Shown here piece by piece: positions 32,651 through 42,172 of a stretch of DNA of 64,000 nucleotides. The position numbers were made by a program, and so were the translations under genes. The DNA is taken from the NCBI GenBank assembly GCA_019422525.1, contig JAHZDE010000004.1, positions 43,548 to 107,547 on the forward strand. Direction: 5' to 3'. Below the pieces are notes generated by a model. That model worked only from the letters and a program-made list of their open reading frames with translations, searched no databases and was not told where the DNA came from. The DNA is from Clostridiales bacterium. Its GTDB lineage: Bacteria > Bacillota > Clostridia > Oscillospirales > Acutalibacteraceae. How positions within the stretch are numbered: position 1 is the first letter of the stretch; each line of letters begins with the position of its first letter.

Positions 32651-35035
32651 TCAGCTGTAACCGTACGCCCGCTTTTTTGTACGCAAAACAAACCATATCA
32701 TCCAAAATACAGCAACTATTAAATAAACACAATAGTAGATATTCTGCACGACTCCTGGCAGGATTGCAATTTGAGACAAAACGGCAGGCTGATAGAACAG
32801 AAAATTCAAGCTAATCCAATTGATAGGCCATAATCCTATAGCTGAAAGAAGCTGGGGCAGAATTGTAATAGCTCCCCCAATTAACAGCACATACAACACG
32901 GAAAATTTGTGGGAAGACAGCCATAGAGTGATTACACTGACCATCACAAGTCCCATCAATTTTAAAATATAATTTAATAAAATAGCGCCGGTGACAGAAA
33001 TCTCTAATGAGACATTTTTTAACACCATAATACTGTACAAAGGCGCTTGGCTCCATGGCGAACCATACCTTTTGACATACAGGAGCATTTGGGGGATATA
33101 CGACAATACGTATACCATGATTGTCAGGAAAAAACAAATACCAGTTTTAGTCCAAAAAACCTCCTGTCTCCCCTTAAAGGAAGCTGCCAGTAATTTTGAC
33201 ATACCAGTAGAATACTCACAGTTGTATGCAGCCGAAAAAAGTATAAGTATAAGTAAGCTGGCTGTTAAATTGAGTTCAAAATCATGATTGGTATACTGTA
33301 AAAATGTGGTATAAGCGCCATCGTATATGTATTCAGCATGATTGTTTTTTACGTTTTCCTGCATGGCTTCCAAACGCATCAATACATTCTGCGGAATTTT
33401 TTTCATATTCAAGGTTTTTACTTTTTCTTCTTTTACGGTTTCCGTAAGAGTAGAAGCATAAACCTCTTCTATTTTTTCATCAATTTCCTGATTTTGCTCG
33501 AAAAGGGAGGCAATATAGCGGTCATTTTCTGTGGAATCTCCGCCAGATAGGTTTGTACACAAGGACTGAAAAACAGCATCTTCAGCGGAGATAATAGCGG
33601 GCTGATTGTTTTGCTGCCAAAAATTGATTTGCAAAAAGACAAAAGCTAACAATATCAGGAATCCTTTTTGCGATATTAAAATTTTATATGCTTCGTGAAA
33701 TATCAGATTGGTATAACTGCCTTTTAAAAAGGCAGGCGCCTTACAAAAGCGCAAAAGTTTGAAAACCCCTGTTATGCTGCGATGTTTTCTGGAATAACAG
33801 TAGCCCCACAGAGTCAGGACAGAAACTGTTATCCATAAAATGCTATACAAAATAACAACCGAATACAACACCGAAACCGGGATGGAAAAGAAATTTAAAT
33901 TTGCATATTCCGTTAAATAGTTTCTGACAGAAATAGCATTTACAGGATTCAGATATCGCAAAAAATTCAAATAGGAAAGACTGCTGATGGATATCTGGCA
34001 GACAAAAGAGAGTCCAGCAATTCCAGCCGTAACAGCGCAAGTCAAAACACCATTTTTAAAAACCACACAGAGAAAAGACAAAAAAGCAGTCAGGAACAGC
34101 ATCATCAGCAGTTTTATCCCAATGTACAGCAAAATAGTATTTCCAACACTTATCGGTAAATTACACCGCATAAACCCTTCTACCGATTGGATAGGACGAG
34201 ACAAATCTCCAAGGCCATATTTCCATTCCATGATGATGAGATTAGCGAATTGAAAACAAAGGGTAAGGAAAACGCTCAGCACACTGGCAACCGTCAATTT
34301 TGCTCCTGCATATGGAAGTCTCCCATTCACCGTTGGACGCGTTATTAGGGAAAGAGAACGATTTTCTTCGCTCAAAAACAAAAACGCACATACAGCAAAC
34401 AGGAAGACTGTTAACAGCAAATCTGTGACGGGTGTTTTGACAAACCCAACCACACCTTCCGAAATATCGATAGTTGTATGAACATCCGCTACAACCGCAA
34501 AATCAAGGGGAGTTTTCCGAATGTTTTCCTGTTCAAATCCACTAAGCTCCTTCGCAAACAACGAAACAGACAGCATAGATTCTGCCCGTTCTTCCATGGA
34601 ACGAATATATTCCTGATGTTCTTCTTCACGGAAACTGGATTTTTCCAAAGCTTTAAAGATTGCATATTCCGTGTGGACATTATCCGAATACTGAAGGTAC
34701 TCCCTGCTTTCATATTGCTTCAAAATAGATTGATTGAAGTCTTCAGGAAGAGCGCTTGATTCACCGGTTTGTAAGGTTTGATAATAAAAATCAATTTGAC
34801 GAAAGGTTTCCAGCTCTGCCAGACGTTCCTGAATTTCCCGGCTTTTCTCTTCCGAATTAGCTCCTCGATAATCGTAAAACGCCTGTCGATAAGCGGCAAG
34901 ATCTCCTCCTGATTTTTCATATACACTTTGTTCAGAAAAAAGGAAAACCCCATTTATGATGAAAAACGCCGCTAACAATCCCCAAAAAATACGCCGGTTA
35001 AAAATTCGGATGAGTTCATTGATTGCAATTTTCAT
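32651..35035 (-). CDS. ABC transporter permease (ABC-2 type, two fused halves)
   Basis: This is a 794-residue membrane protein encoded in AT-rich DNA. The N-terminal helix (about 16-32) is followed by a large extracytoplasmic, charged loop (about 35-190), then a set of six helices (190-420). A second unit repeats the plan, with a helix near 455-475, a soluble loop (475-580) and six more helices to the C-terminus. Such duplicated ABC-2-like permeases occur in antimicrobial-peptide export and resistance systems. The start is the ATG just 3 bases behind the ATPase stop. It works with the ATPase upstream. The substrate is unknown; the partner lipoprotein does not settle it. Confidence 0.8.
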   Translation of the reverse strand: MKIAINELIRIFNRRIFWGLLAAFFIINGVFLFSEQSVYEKSGGDLAAYRQAFYDYRGANSEEKSREIQERLAELETFRQIDFYYQTLQTGESSALPEDFNQSILKQYESREYLQYSDNVHTEYAIFKALEKSSFREEEHQEYIRSMEERAESMLSVSLFAKELSGFEQENIRKTPLDFAVVADVHTTIDISEGVVGFVKTPVTDLLLTVFLFAVCAFLFLSEENRSLSLITRPTVNGRLPYAGAKLTVASVLSVFLTLCFQFANLIIMEWKYGLGDLSRPIQSVEGFMRCNLPISVGNTILLYIGIKLLMMLFLTAFLSFLCVVFKNGVLTCAVTAGIAGLSFVCQISISSLSYLNFLRYLNPVNAISVRNYLTEYANLNFFSIPVSVLYSVVILYSILWITVSVLTLWGYCYSRKHRSITGVFKLLRFCKAPAFLKGSYTNLIFHEAYKILISQKGFLILLAFVFLQINFWQQNNQPAIISAEDAVFQSLCTNLSGGDSTENDRYIASLFEQNQEIDEKIEEVYASTLTETVKEEKVKTLNMKKIPQNVLMRLEAMQENVKNNHAEYIYDGAYTTFLQYTNHDFELNLTASLLILILFSAAYNCEYSTGMSKLLAASFKGRQEVFWTKTGICFFLTIMVYVLSYIPQMLLYVKRYGSPWSQAPLYSIMVLKNVSLEISVTGAILLNYILKLMGLVMVSVITLWLSSHKFSVLYVLLIGGAITILPQLLSAIGLWPINWISLNFLFYQPAVLSQIAILPGVVQNIYYCVYLIVAVFWMIWFVLRTKKRAYGYS

Positions 35036-35038
35036 ACC

Positions 35039-35914
35039 TTACACCTCGCCGGAAAAATAATAGAGGTATAAATCTTCCAAAGCAGGAGGAACTTCATAGA
35101 CATCTTCCATAGTGGGAGGAATATCCGATACGATTCTTACCTGAATTTTATCCTCCTGAGAAACGATATTGCTGATTCGATACTGTGCCTGCAAGGGTTT
35201 CAATTGTTCCGGCAGGATTGAAACCGCAAAAACCTTATGCTCCATTTTTTTCAAAACCTGAGCGGGCGGTTCTTTCAGCAAAAGCTTTCCACTACGAATC
35301 AATACAATTTCCTTTGCAATAAATTCAATATCAGAGACCACATGGGTAGCAAAAATAACTATCTTATTCATAGAAATTTCGCTGATAAAATTTCGAATAC
35401 GAATTCGCTCTTTCGGATCAAGCCCTGCTGTTGGTTCATCCAAAATCAATACGTTGGGATCATTCAGCAGGGCTTGTGCGATAAAGACTCTTTGTCTCAT
35501 TCCGCCGGAGAAGCTGCCGACCGATTGGTTTTGTACATCCGTTAGTCCCACCAGCTCCAATAAATCCGTAATTCTTTCTTTGGCCTGTCGATGGTTAAGC
35601 CCACATAGGGAAGCCATATACCACAAAAATCGTCTGGCCGTAAAGTCGTTGTAAGTCCCCTGCTGTTGTGGCATATATCCCAGCTGTCTGCGAAAACTCT
35701 TCCCCATTTTCAGAGTATCCTCGCCATTAAAAAGTACTTTCCCCCGATCCGGTCGAATATTGTCAGCAATAATGTTCATGAGTGTAGATTTTCCAGCACC
35801 GTTAGGTCCGAGAAGAGCATATACACCTGGCGTCATTTTTGCGCTGAAATGGTCCAAAGCGGGAGGCCGCCCTTTTTGATAGGTTTTGCATAAATTATCC
35901 AGATAAAGTTCCAT
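35039..35914 (-). CDS. ABC transporter ATP-binding protein
   Basis: This 291-residue nucleotide-binding subunit energises the permease encoded 3 bases downstream. Walker A GPNGAGKST lies near 42-50, the Q-loop at GYMPQQQG, the signature SFSGGMRQRV near 130-140, Walker B VLILDEPTAGLDP and the H-loop ATHVVSD. The last 80 residues form a small C-terminal domain as in the CcmA/NatA/BcrA branch. ATG at 35914 has AAAGGAGGG 8 bases ahead. The gene is AT-rich like its two partners. Confidence 0.9.
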   Translation of the reverse strand: MELYLDNLCKTYQKGRPPALDHFSAKMTPGVYALLGPNGAGKSTLMNIIADNIRPDRGKVLFNGEDTLKMGKSFRRQLGYMPQQQGTYNDFTARRFLWYMASLCGLNHRQAKERITDLLELVGLTDVQNQSVGSFSGGMRQRVFIAQALLNDPNVLILDEPTAGLDPKERIRIRNFISEISMNKIVIFATHVVSDIEFIAKEIVLIRSGKLLLKEPPAQVLKKMEHKVFAVSILPEQLKPLQAQYRISNIVSQEDKIQVRIVSDIPPTMEDVYEVPPALEDLYLYYFSGEV

Positions 35915-35962
35915 ACAGGAATCCCTCCTTTTAAACTGCCACAAGCTCTATTTCGCTTTACT

Positions 35963-37240
35963 CTACAAAATATATGGGTCGGCAATCATTCCTTCTATAG
36001 GAGATGGAGCTGCAGTTTCAGGAGTTTTGGTAAAGGTATCCACATCTATCAAAAAGTATTTTGTCATATCCCGGAATGCAAGGAGTTTCCCGTTTGCATC
36101 CCCCAGAAATGCCAAAGAATAGGGAACCGTATAAGTATTACTTTCCTCGGTATTCAAATCAATTGCCAGAATATCACTTTTTTCAGAAGTGATTGGTTTC
36201 ACACAAAACAACTGGTCTTCCATACGACAAATACCGCTGACATTTCTCATATCCAGGGGATATTTATGATCTTCTTCTAAACTTTCATCATATTCATGAT
36301 AAATCTGTGTTTGGCTTTCACTATCCCAAAGAGATTCTGTGATGTAGAAATCCCCATTCTGTGTAATGTGTGGGGTTAAAATTCCGACATCCTCAAAATG
36401 CAAAGTCTTATCTGTTTTTCCTGAATCTAAATCCAAAGAAATCAGCTGATAAGTATTTTGGGGAGATTCTGTCGCACTTGTAGAGGTCTTATCAATAAGG
36501 GTAACCAGGCAGATCATGCGCTTCCCGCACAAAACCGCACGCATAGAAACACAAGCGTCCAGTTGGCTTACAATTTCATCATTTTTAATTTTTTCCATAT
36601 TATTTTTTGAAATGTCATAATATAGTAAAATATATTGCTTTTTATTTTCAGTGTCTATATTTTGAGTGGAAGTATAAGTAATTACAGTATTGATATACAA
36701 TTTTCCGGAACGTGCTCCGAGAATCTGTGGATAAATATCCACTACAGAAGATCCGGAATTATTAGACAGGTAGGAATCAATGTCATCGGATAAAAAATCC
36801 TGAATATTGGTAAGGGTTTTGGTCTCCGTCCCTGTGGGAGTCGCTTCACAAAACACAGACGAAGTTTCTTCTTGACCGGAGAGCGTATAATACAATTTTT
36901 GCTGATAATAATAGAGAGAACCATGTCCATCATAAATCATCTGCGCAAAGCAGTCCAGGGACTCTATGGCCGGATTTTCTACATAATGGGGACAATCTGG
37001 TTTTGAACAAAGAATAGAGGCTTGATTCGTATCTGTATCGACATAATGCAGAGCATAAGGGCTATAACAAAAATAAATGCCAGTTCCATCACTTGTCATC
37101 TGAATTTCAGAAAACTCTGCGGAAAGATAATTATTCTCTGTAACCAAATCATCATCTTTTACAGTTGTTTGCTGTTGGCATCCGGACAACGAACCTATGA
37201 GTACCGTTAGAGACAGTAAGAAAATCAAAATTTTTTTCAT
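35963..37240 (-). CDS. Lipoprotein associated with the ABC transporter, likely beta-propeller
   Basis: The 425-residue protein has a type II signal peptide (MKKILIFLLSLTVLIGSLSG, cleaved before Cys21 in LSGC). The mature part is mostly beta with aromatic repeats, including IYFCYSPYALHYVD, LYYYQQKLYYTL, KLYINTVITY and DQLFCVKPI, which suggests a propeller. The motif CSKPDCPHYVENPAIESLDC (about 78-97) is a four-cysteine element found in many clostridial lipoproteins of unknown role. It is first in the three-gene operon; the ATPase starts 49 bases behind its stop. It would sit on the outer face of the membrane, as a sensor or as a substrate-capture component. The specific function is not known. 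Confidence 0.75.
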   Translation of the reverse strand: MKKILIFLLSLTVLIGSLSGCQQQTTVKDDDLVTENNYLSAEFSEIQMTSDGTGIYFCYSPYALHYVDTDTNQASILCSKPDCPHYVENPAIESLDCFAQMIYDGHGSLYYYQQKLYYTLSGQEETSSVFCEATPTGTETKTLTNIQDFLSDDIDSYLSNNSGSSVVDIYPQILGARSGKLYINTVITYTSTQNIDTENKKQYILLYYDISKNNMEKIKNDEIVSQLDACVSMRAVLCGKRMICLVTLIDKTSTSATESPQNTYQLISLDLDSGKTDKTLHFEDVGILTPHITQNGDFYITESLWDSESQTQIYHEYDESLEEDHKYPLDMRNVSGICRMEDQLFCVKPITSEKSDILAIDLNTEESNTYTVPYSLAFLGDANGKLLAFRDMTKYFLIDVDTFTKTPETAAPSPIEGMIADPYIL

Positions 37241-37436
37241 AATTCAACTTCTCCTTTTCAGTTATCATTATCGATATACAATCGATTTGAAGCGATTAGG
37301 TTCAGCGATAAATATTGGCACAATCAGCAAATAAGATTTTCAATACTTTCTTTTTCCCAATTATGCGTATTTTGTTATCATAAAAAGCTTGCGCATAGGT
37401 CACGGTCTCACAAATATTCATTATATATCTATTTTT

Positions 37437-37464
37437 ATTATACAATTTTTATAAATAATGTCAA
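37437..37464 (-). promoter_or_regulatory. Near-perfect consensus promoter of the lipoprotein-ABC operon
   Basis: TTGACA (37459-37464), a 16-base spacer and TATAAT (37437-37442) on the minus strand. Both hexamers are perfect, which predicts strong transcription unless repressed. Confidence 0.75.
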
Positions 37465-37472
37465 TATAAAAC

Positions 37473-37513
37473 AAAAAAGAAGCCCTCTTTTCTCGAATAA
37501 AAAGAGGACTTCT
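37473..37513 (-). terminator. Terminator after the carboxylesterase gene
   Basis: Arms AGAAGTCCTCTTTT and AAAAGAGGGCTTCT (one mismatch) are followed by TTTTTTG on the minus strand. Confidence 0.85.
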
Positions 37514-37568
37514 GATAACGGTAATCGTTTTTTCTCAAAGAGAGTTTTCTGGGAGATCAAATTTTGGT

Positions 37569-39125
37569 TTAGTGCTGGACAGGGGCGCCATCCCCGTCGA
37601 TGGGGAAAACTTCCGGAACCTGCTGCAGCAGCGACAACAGCTTCGCGTCCACATTCTTTTTCACGCAGCAGTTCTCGTCAAACAGCATCACATTTTCTTC
37701 CCCTTCCCCACAGGCCGGCCAGAACGGCAGCGAGGGAACGTTAGGGTTCCCGGTACGGGCAAACTGTACCCATGCACCGCTCATCTGCTCTTCTAACCTA
37801 TCGGAAACGCCGGGAATGTTGCAATAGGGGATTTTGTCCGAATTGTGGAACACAAAGGGAATCTCGCAGCAATGCCAGGGGGCATGAATCCCGTCATAGG
37901 GGAAGTCATAGGTAAACTGATAGGAATATACCGGCACCGGAGAGGAATCCACCCGCTTCATAATAAAGTCCCGCGTGGGAAGCCGGAAGAGCAAATCCAC
38001 AAACAGCAGGTCGGTAATTTCCTTCCCCGGATACGCTTCCCGGAAAGCGTCCAGCAGCGCCGGGGCATACTGCGCCCCATACTTCCGGCTGATGAGCGCT
38101 TCTTTTTCTTCTTCCGTCATACTTTCAACGCCCGGTACAGCCGGCCCAAAAGAGAACTCACCCAGTACCGTTCCAATCAGCAGGGGAACCTGTTTGGCAA
38201 AGGAAGAAAATCCGTTTACTCTGGGGTCTCCCAGCATCCAGCTGTTTTCCATGGGGGCAAGGCCGCGGTATTTCCCGCTCTTTTCAAACTCGGGGAAGAT
38301 TTCCCAATAGGCCTTTGCCAATTTTTCATAGGGAATATCCAGCAGCTTCAGTTTTTCTTCTTTGGGAATCCCCAGTTTTTCCAGCAAAGCCAGGCACAGC
38401 TCGTTGCCGCCGTGGTTGCGGATGGGATGCAGGTCATATACACCGCTCTGGATAATCCCCTTGTGGAAAAGCCCAAAGGCCGAAGGCGTCTGCAAAAGCG
38501 TCCAAACCTTGGCTCCGCCGCCGGACTGGCCGAACAGGGTCACATTCTCCGGGTCCCCGCCAAATGCGGCAATATTATCCCGGACCCAGCGCAGGGCGGC
38601 CACAATATCCTCCGTACCGGCGTTGGCGGAGTTCCGGTATTTTTCTCCCAGAAAAGAAACATCCAGATACCCCAGCACATTCAGCCGGTGATTCAGGGAC
38701 ACCACCACTACATCCCCGAACCGGCTCAGGTTTTCCCCGTCATAGGCAACGTGCTCAATCGAAGAGCCATCGGAAAAACCGCCGCCGTGCAGCCAGACCA
38801 TAACGGGCCTTTTGGCGTCAGGATTTAGTGATGTGCTCCATACATTCAAAAACAGGCAGTCCTCCCGCTGGGGCCAGTACCGGTGTGGAACCATCACTTC
38901 GCCGCTTGGCTCAGGTTGGTTGATAAGAGGGCATACATACCCATAAGAAAGGGCGTCTTTGATTCCCTCCCAAGGCTCCACCTCCCGGGGCATTTCGAAC
39001 CTTCCTGCCTGTGCGTAGCGAATCCCATGGAATGTGTATACGCCGTCCAGCAGAAATCCCCGGAGCTTTCCCGCTTTTGTCTGGACAACAGGCTCCGTTT
39101 GCGTGCACAGAAATTGTCTTGCCAT
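37569..39125 (-). CDS. Type B carboxylesterase
   Basis: This is an alpha/beta-hydrolase of the carboxylesterase/cholinesterase family, 518 residues. The oxyanion hole HGGGF is at 113-117, the catalytic serine S201 in FGQSGGGAKV, a glutamate in the LGEFSFG region, and a histidine in the segment GIHAPWHCCEIPFVF as the likely third member of the triad. There is no signal peptide, so it is cytosolic; it probably removes esters (acetyl or feruloyl) from sugars or small molecules. ATG at 39125 has AAGGAG 11 bases ahead. It is divergent from the FAD-oxidoreductase operon. Substrate unknown. Confidence 0.88.
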   Translation of the reverse strand: MARQFLCTQTEPVVQTKAGKLRGFLLDGVYTFHGIRYAQAGRFEMPREVEPWEGIKDALSYGYVCPLINQPEPSGEVMVPHRYWPQREDCLFLNVWSTSLNPDAKRPVMVWLHGGGFSDGSSIEHVAYDGENLSRFGDVVVVSLNHRLNVLGYLDVSFLGEKYRNSANAGTEDIVAALRWVRDNIAAFGGDPENVTLFGQSGGGAKVWTLLQTPSAFGLFHKGIIQSGVYDLHPIRNHGGNELCLALLEKLGIPKEEKLKLLDIPYEKLAKAYWEIFPEFEKSGKYRGLAPMENSWMLGDPRVNGFSSFAKQVPLLIGTVLGEFSFGPAVPGVESMTEEEKEALISRKYGAQYAPALLDAFREAYPGKEITDLLFVDLLFRLPTRDFIMKRVDSSPVPVYSYQFTYDFPYDGIHAPWHCCEIPFVFHNSDKIPYCNIPGVSDRLEEQMSGAWVQFARTGNPNVPSLPFWPACGEGEENVMLFDENCCVKKNVDAKLLSLLQQVPEVFPIDGDGAPVQH

Positions 39126-39449
39126 TTGATACAACTCCTTAAAAAACAATGAGATTGACACAGCCGGTTTTTTCGGGCTATTTTTTCCCCGAACCGTTTT
39201 TCTCACAGCCGAGGGTCGAGAAAACGGCTTGTGTAGAGATAATTTTATTATAAAGGGTCATTTTTCAAAAAAAAAGTACTTTTTTATAATAATAGGACTT
39301 GTATTTTCTAAAAGAAGAGGATATACTATAGGTGGAAATCGAAATATTGCCCGTGGAGTTTTTTAGAGCGGCGGCAGAAAAGTCTGTGTATTTATGCAGG
39401 CTTTTTTGTTGCCCTTTTCTTTTTATTACGGGAAACAGGAGGGATTTTT
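39126..39449. other. 324-base divergent regulatory region
   Basis: It lies between the carboxylesterase gene (minus) and the FAD operon (plus). It contains the plus-strand promoter at 39299-39327, several A/T tracts, a palindrome AAAAAGTACTTTTT near 39266-39285 and a minus-strand TATAAT near 39247-39252. No gene is seen. Confidence 0.6.
39299..39327 (+). promoter_or_regulatory. Promoter of the FAD/Fe-S oxidoreductase operon
   Basis: TTGTAT (39299-39304), a 17-base spacer and TATACT (39322-39327); transcription would start near 39334, about 115 bases upstream of the first gene. Confidence 0.6.
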
Positions 39450-40907
39450 TTGGAAAACCATCAATATGAGGTTGCTGTCATTGGCTGCGGCGTTGTGGGC
39501 GCGGCAGTCGCCCGGCAGCTTTCAAAATACCGGCTGTCGGTGTGCATATTGGAAAAGGAAAACGATGTGGCGGTGGGTACCACCAAAGCAAACTCCGCCA
39601 TTATTCATGCAGGGTATGACCCCAAGCCCGGCTCATTGATGGCAAAGCTCAATGTCCGGGGCGTGGAGCTGGTGAAAGAGCTGGCCCCGAAGCTGCATTT
39701 CCCCTATCATCCCATCGGCTCGCTGCTGCTGGCCTTTACAGAAGAAAACCTGAAAACCGTGGAGGTGCTGTACCAGCGGGGGTATCACAACGGTGTGCCA
39801 GGGCTAAAAATCCTCTCCGGTGAAGAAGTGCGGGAGATGGAGCCCAACATCAGCCCGGAGGTAAAAGGCGCCCTGTATGCCCCCAGCGCCGGAATCGTTT
39901 CCCCCTGGCGCATGGCGCTGGCCTTTGCCGAGTCTGCGGTGCGAAACGGCGCGGCGCTGTACCGGAATTGCCCGGTGACGGGGATTTCTAAAACAACGAA
40001 AGGCTATAAACTTACCACCCCTTCCGGCGAAATCAGCGCCCGGTATGTTATCAACGCCACCGGTGTGGACGCTTTTAGAGTGGCTTCCCTTTTAAAACGC
40101 CCCCCCTATGAAATGAAGCCCAGCCGGGGCGAATACTACCTCTTCGATAAGTGTGCCGGGGAGACCGTGCATCATGTGATTTTCCAGTGCCCCACAGAGG
40201 TGGGCAAAGGGGTTCTGGTAAGCCCCACCGTGGACGGAAACCTGATTGTCGGCCCCAATGCTGAACCGGTGGAAGGGTCTCTCGATACGGGCACCACCGC
40301 AGAAGGATTGGCTTATGTGAAAAAAATGGCGCTGCTGTCGGTACCGGGACTTTCTTTCCGGGATTCCATCCGCAATTTTGCAGGCGTGCGGGCCAATACC
40401 AATATAGACGATTTTCAGATTCGCTGGCTGGAGCCCGGTTTTCTGGATGTGGCGGGCATCAAGTCCCCCGGCCTTTCCAGCGCCCCGGCTATTGGGGAAT
40501 ATGTGGCGGATTTGCTCATGCAGGACGGCGTAAAGCTTCTTTGCAAGCATGATTTTCAGGAAGAACTGCCAAAGGCCATTCATTTCAAGGAACTTTCCCC
40601 AGAGGAAAAAGCCCAGGCAGTCCGAAAGAATCCCCTTTATGGCCGCATTATTTGCCGGTGCGAGACGGTGACCGAAGGGGAAATGGTGGACGCCCTTCAC
40701 TCCCCCATCCCGCCGGTGTCCATCGACGGCATCAAGCGCCGGTGCGGCGCAGGCATGGGCCGGTGCCAGGGTGGCTTCTGCGGCCCCCGTGTCCATGAGA
40801 TTATCGCTCGGGAGATAGGAATGTCCATGGAAGACGTGATGCAGGACCGGGCCGGAATGGTGATTGTTACCGGCGAGACCAAAACAGGAAGGGGAGAAAA
40901 CCCATGA
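39450..40907 (+). CDS. FAD-dependent dehydrogenase, GlpA-like, with C-terminal [2Fe-2S] domain
   Basis: The 485-residue protein is of the DAO/GlpA superfamily that oxidises glycerol-3-phosphate or a related 2-hydroxy acid. The N-terminal dinucleotide site IGCGVVGAAVARQLSK lies at 10-25, the substrate loop TTKANSAIIHAGYDP near 43-57, and a second FAD contact near VAGIKSPGLSS. A BFD-like [2Fe-2S] domain ends the protein: cysteines in CRCETVTEGEM and CGAGMGRCQGGFC. It starts at TTG, 7 bases after GGAGGG. The next two genes overlap by 4 bases each and make the usual trio. Glycerol kinase is not adjacent, so the substrate is an inference. Confidence 0.85.
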   Translation: MENHQYEVAVIGCGVVGAAVARQLSKYRLSVCILEKENDVAVGTTKANSAIIHAGYDPKPGSLMAKLNVRGVELVKELAPKLHFPYHPIGSLLLAFTEENLKTVEVLYQRGYHNGVPGLKILSGEEVREMEPNISPEVKGALYAPSAGIVSPWRMALAFAESAVRNGAALYRNCPVTGISKTTKGYKLTTPSGEISARYVINATGVDAFRVASLLKRPPYEMKPSRGEYYLFDKCAGETVHHVIFQCPTEVGKGVLVSPTVDGNLIVGPNAEPVEGSLDTGTTAEGLAYVKKMALLSVPGLSFRDSIRNFAGVRANTNIDDFQIRWLEPGFLDVAGIKSPGLSSAPAIGEYVADLLMQDGVKLLCKHDFQEELPKAIHFKELSPEEKAQAVRKNPLYGRIICRCETVTEGEMVDALHSPIPPVSIDGIKRRCGAGMGRCQGGFCGPRVHEIIAREIGMSMEDVMQDRAGMVIVTGETKTGRGENP

Positions 40908-42172
40908 AATACGACGTCATCGTCATCGGCGGCGGCCCTGCCGGACTGGCTGCGGCAGAAAAAGCCCGGAAAAACGGCGCGGAACATGTGCTGATTTTGG
41001 AGCGGGACAAGGTGCTGGGAGGTATCCTCAACCAGTGCATCCACAACGGCTTTGGCCTCCACTATTTTAAAGAAGAGCTCACCGGTCCCGAATATGCCGG
41101 AAGGTTTATCGATATGCTACAGGGCACGGGCATCGAGGTCAAGCTGGATACCATGGTGCTTCACATTGCAAACGACCGTACCGTCCATGCGGTAAACCCC
41201 ACCGACGGCTATATGGTGCTGGAAGCCGGTTCTATTGTGCTGGCCATGGGCTGTCGGGAGCGCACCCGGGGAGCCATTGCCATTCCCGGCGACCGTCCCA
41301 GCGGCATTTTTACCGCCGGAGCCGCTCAGCGGTATGTGAATATCGAGGGCTATATGGTGGGCAAACGGGTGGTAATTTTAGGCTCCGGTGACATCGGCCT
41401 GATTATGGCAAGGCGTATGACACTGGAAGGCGCAAAAGTGCTGGCCTGTGTGGAGCTGATGCCCTACTCCGGCGGCCTGAACCGGAACATCGTCCAGTGC
41501 CTCCACGATTTTAACATCCCCCTATATCTGTCCCATACGGTCACGGACATCAAGGGCAAAGAGCGTCTGGAACAGGTCACCGTTGCCAAAGTGGACGAAA
41601 ACCGCCGTCCCATTCCCGGCACCGAAATGGTGTTCGACTGCGACACCCTGTTGCTTTCCGTGGGGCTGATTCCCGAAAACGAGCTGACAAAAGAAGCGGG
41701 CATCCAGATGGACCCCCGCACCAATGGGGCCGTGGTGTTCGAGAATATGGAAACTTCCCTGCCTGGGGTGTTCGCCTGCGGCAACGTGGTACACGTCCAT
41801 GATTTGGTGGACTATGTGACCATGGAGAGCCAGCGGGCGGGAAAAGCCGCCGCCGGCTATGTGAAAAACGGGGAAACTCCTACCGGACGCGTTTTGAAAC
41901 TTACAAACGGAGACGGCGTCAGCTATACGGTCCCCCAGCGCATCCGGGTGGAGCATATGGCCAAAACTGCGGAGATTTTCTTCCGGGTGCGGAACATTTA
42001 CCGGAACGTGGAAATTCAGATTACCGACGGGCAGACTGTGCTGGCTCATTTTGCCCGGGAGCATATGGCCCCCGGTGAGATGGAAAAAGTGGTGCTGCCG
42101 AAGGTGCTGGCAGAAAAAGCCTGCGGCGATACCCTGACGGTGCAGATTGCGGAGAAGGAGGGGTTACAGTGA
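40904..42172 (+). CDS. NAD(P)/FAD-dependent oxidoreductase, second subunit of the trio
   Basis: The 422-residue protein has two dinucleotide-binding sites: FAD at VIGGGPAGLAAAEKA (about 6-20) and NAD at ILGSGDIGLIMARRM (about 165-180), with ATG motif-like segments ILPGVFACGNV near 285. Such proteins pass electrons between the GlpA-type dehydrogenase and NAD(P). The start ATGA overlaps the end of the first gene. A late extension (about 345-422) is beta-rich. It probably forms a complex with the flanking products; the reaction direction is unknown. Confidence 0.85.
   Translation: MKYDVIVIGGGPAGLAAAEKARKNGAEHVLILERDKVLGGILNQCIHNGFGLHYFKEELTGPEYAGRFIDMLQGTGIEVKLDTMVLHIANDRTVHAVNPTDGYMVLEAGSIVLAMGCRERTRGAIAIPGDRPSGIFTAGAAQRYVNIEGYMVGKRVVILGSGDIGLIMARRMTLEGAKVLACVELMPYSGGLNRNIVQCLHDFNIPLYLSHTVTDIKGKERLEQVTVAKVDENRRPIPGTEMVFDCDTLLLSVGLIPENELTKEAGIQMDPRTNGAVVFENMETSLPGVFACGNVVHVHDLVDYVTMESQRAGKAAAGYVKNGETPTGRVLKLTNGDGVSYTVPQRIRVEHMAKTAEIFFRVRNIYRNVEIQITDGQTVLAHFAREHMAPGEMEKVVLPKVLAEKACGDTLTVQIAEKEGLQ

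Larger units (their letters stand above)
37241..37568. other. 328-base AT-rich intergenic region
   Basis: It holds the promoter and a leader of about 190 bases for the lipoprotein-ABC operon, and the terminator of the carboxylesterase gene. The leader contains the arms TATGCG and CGCATA, 25 bases apart. No gene is visible. Confidence 0.65.
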
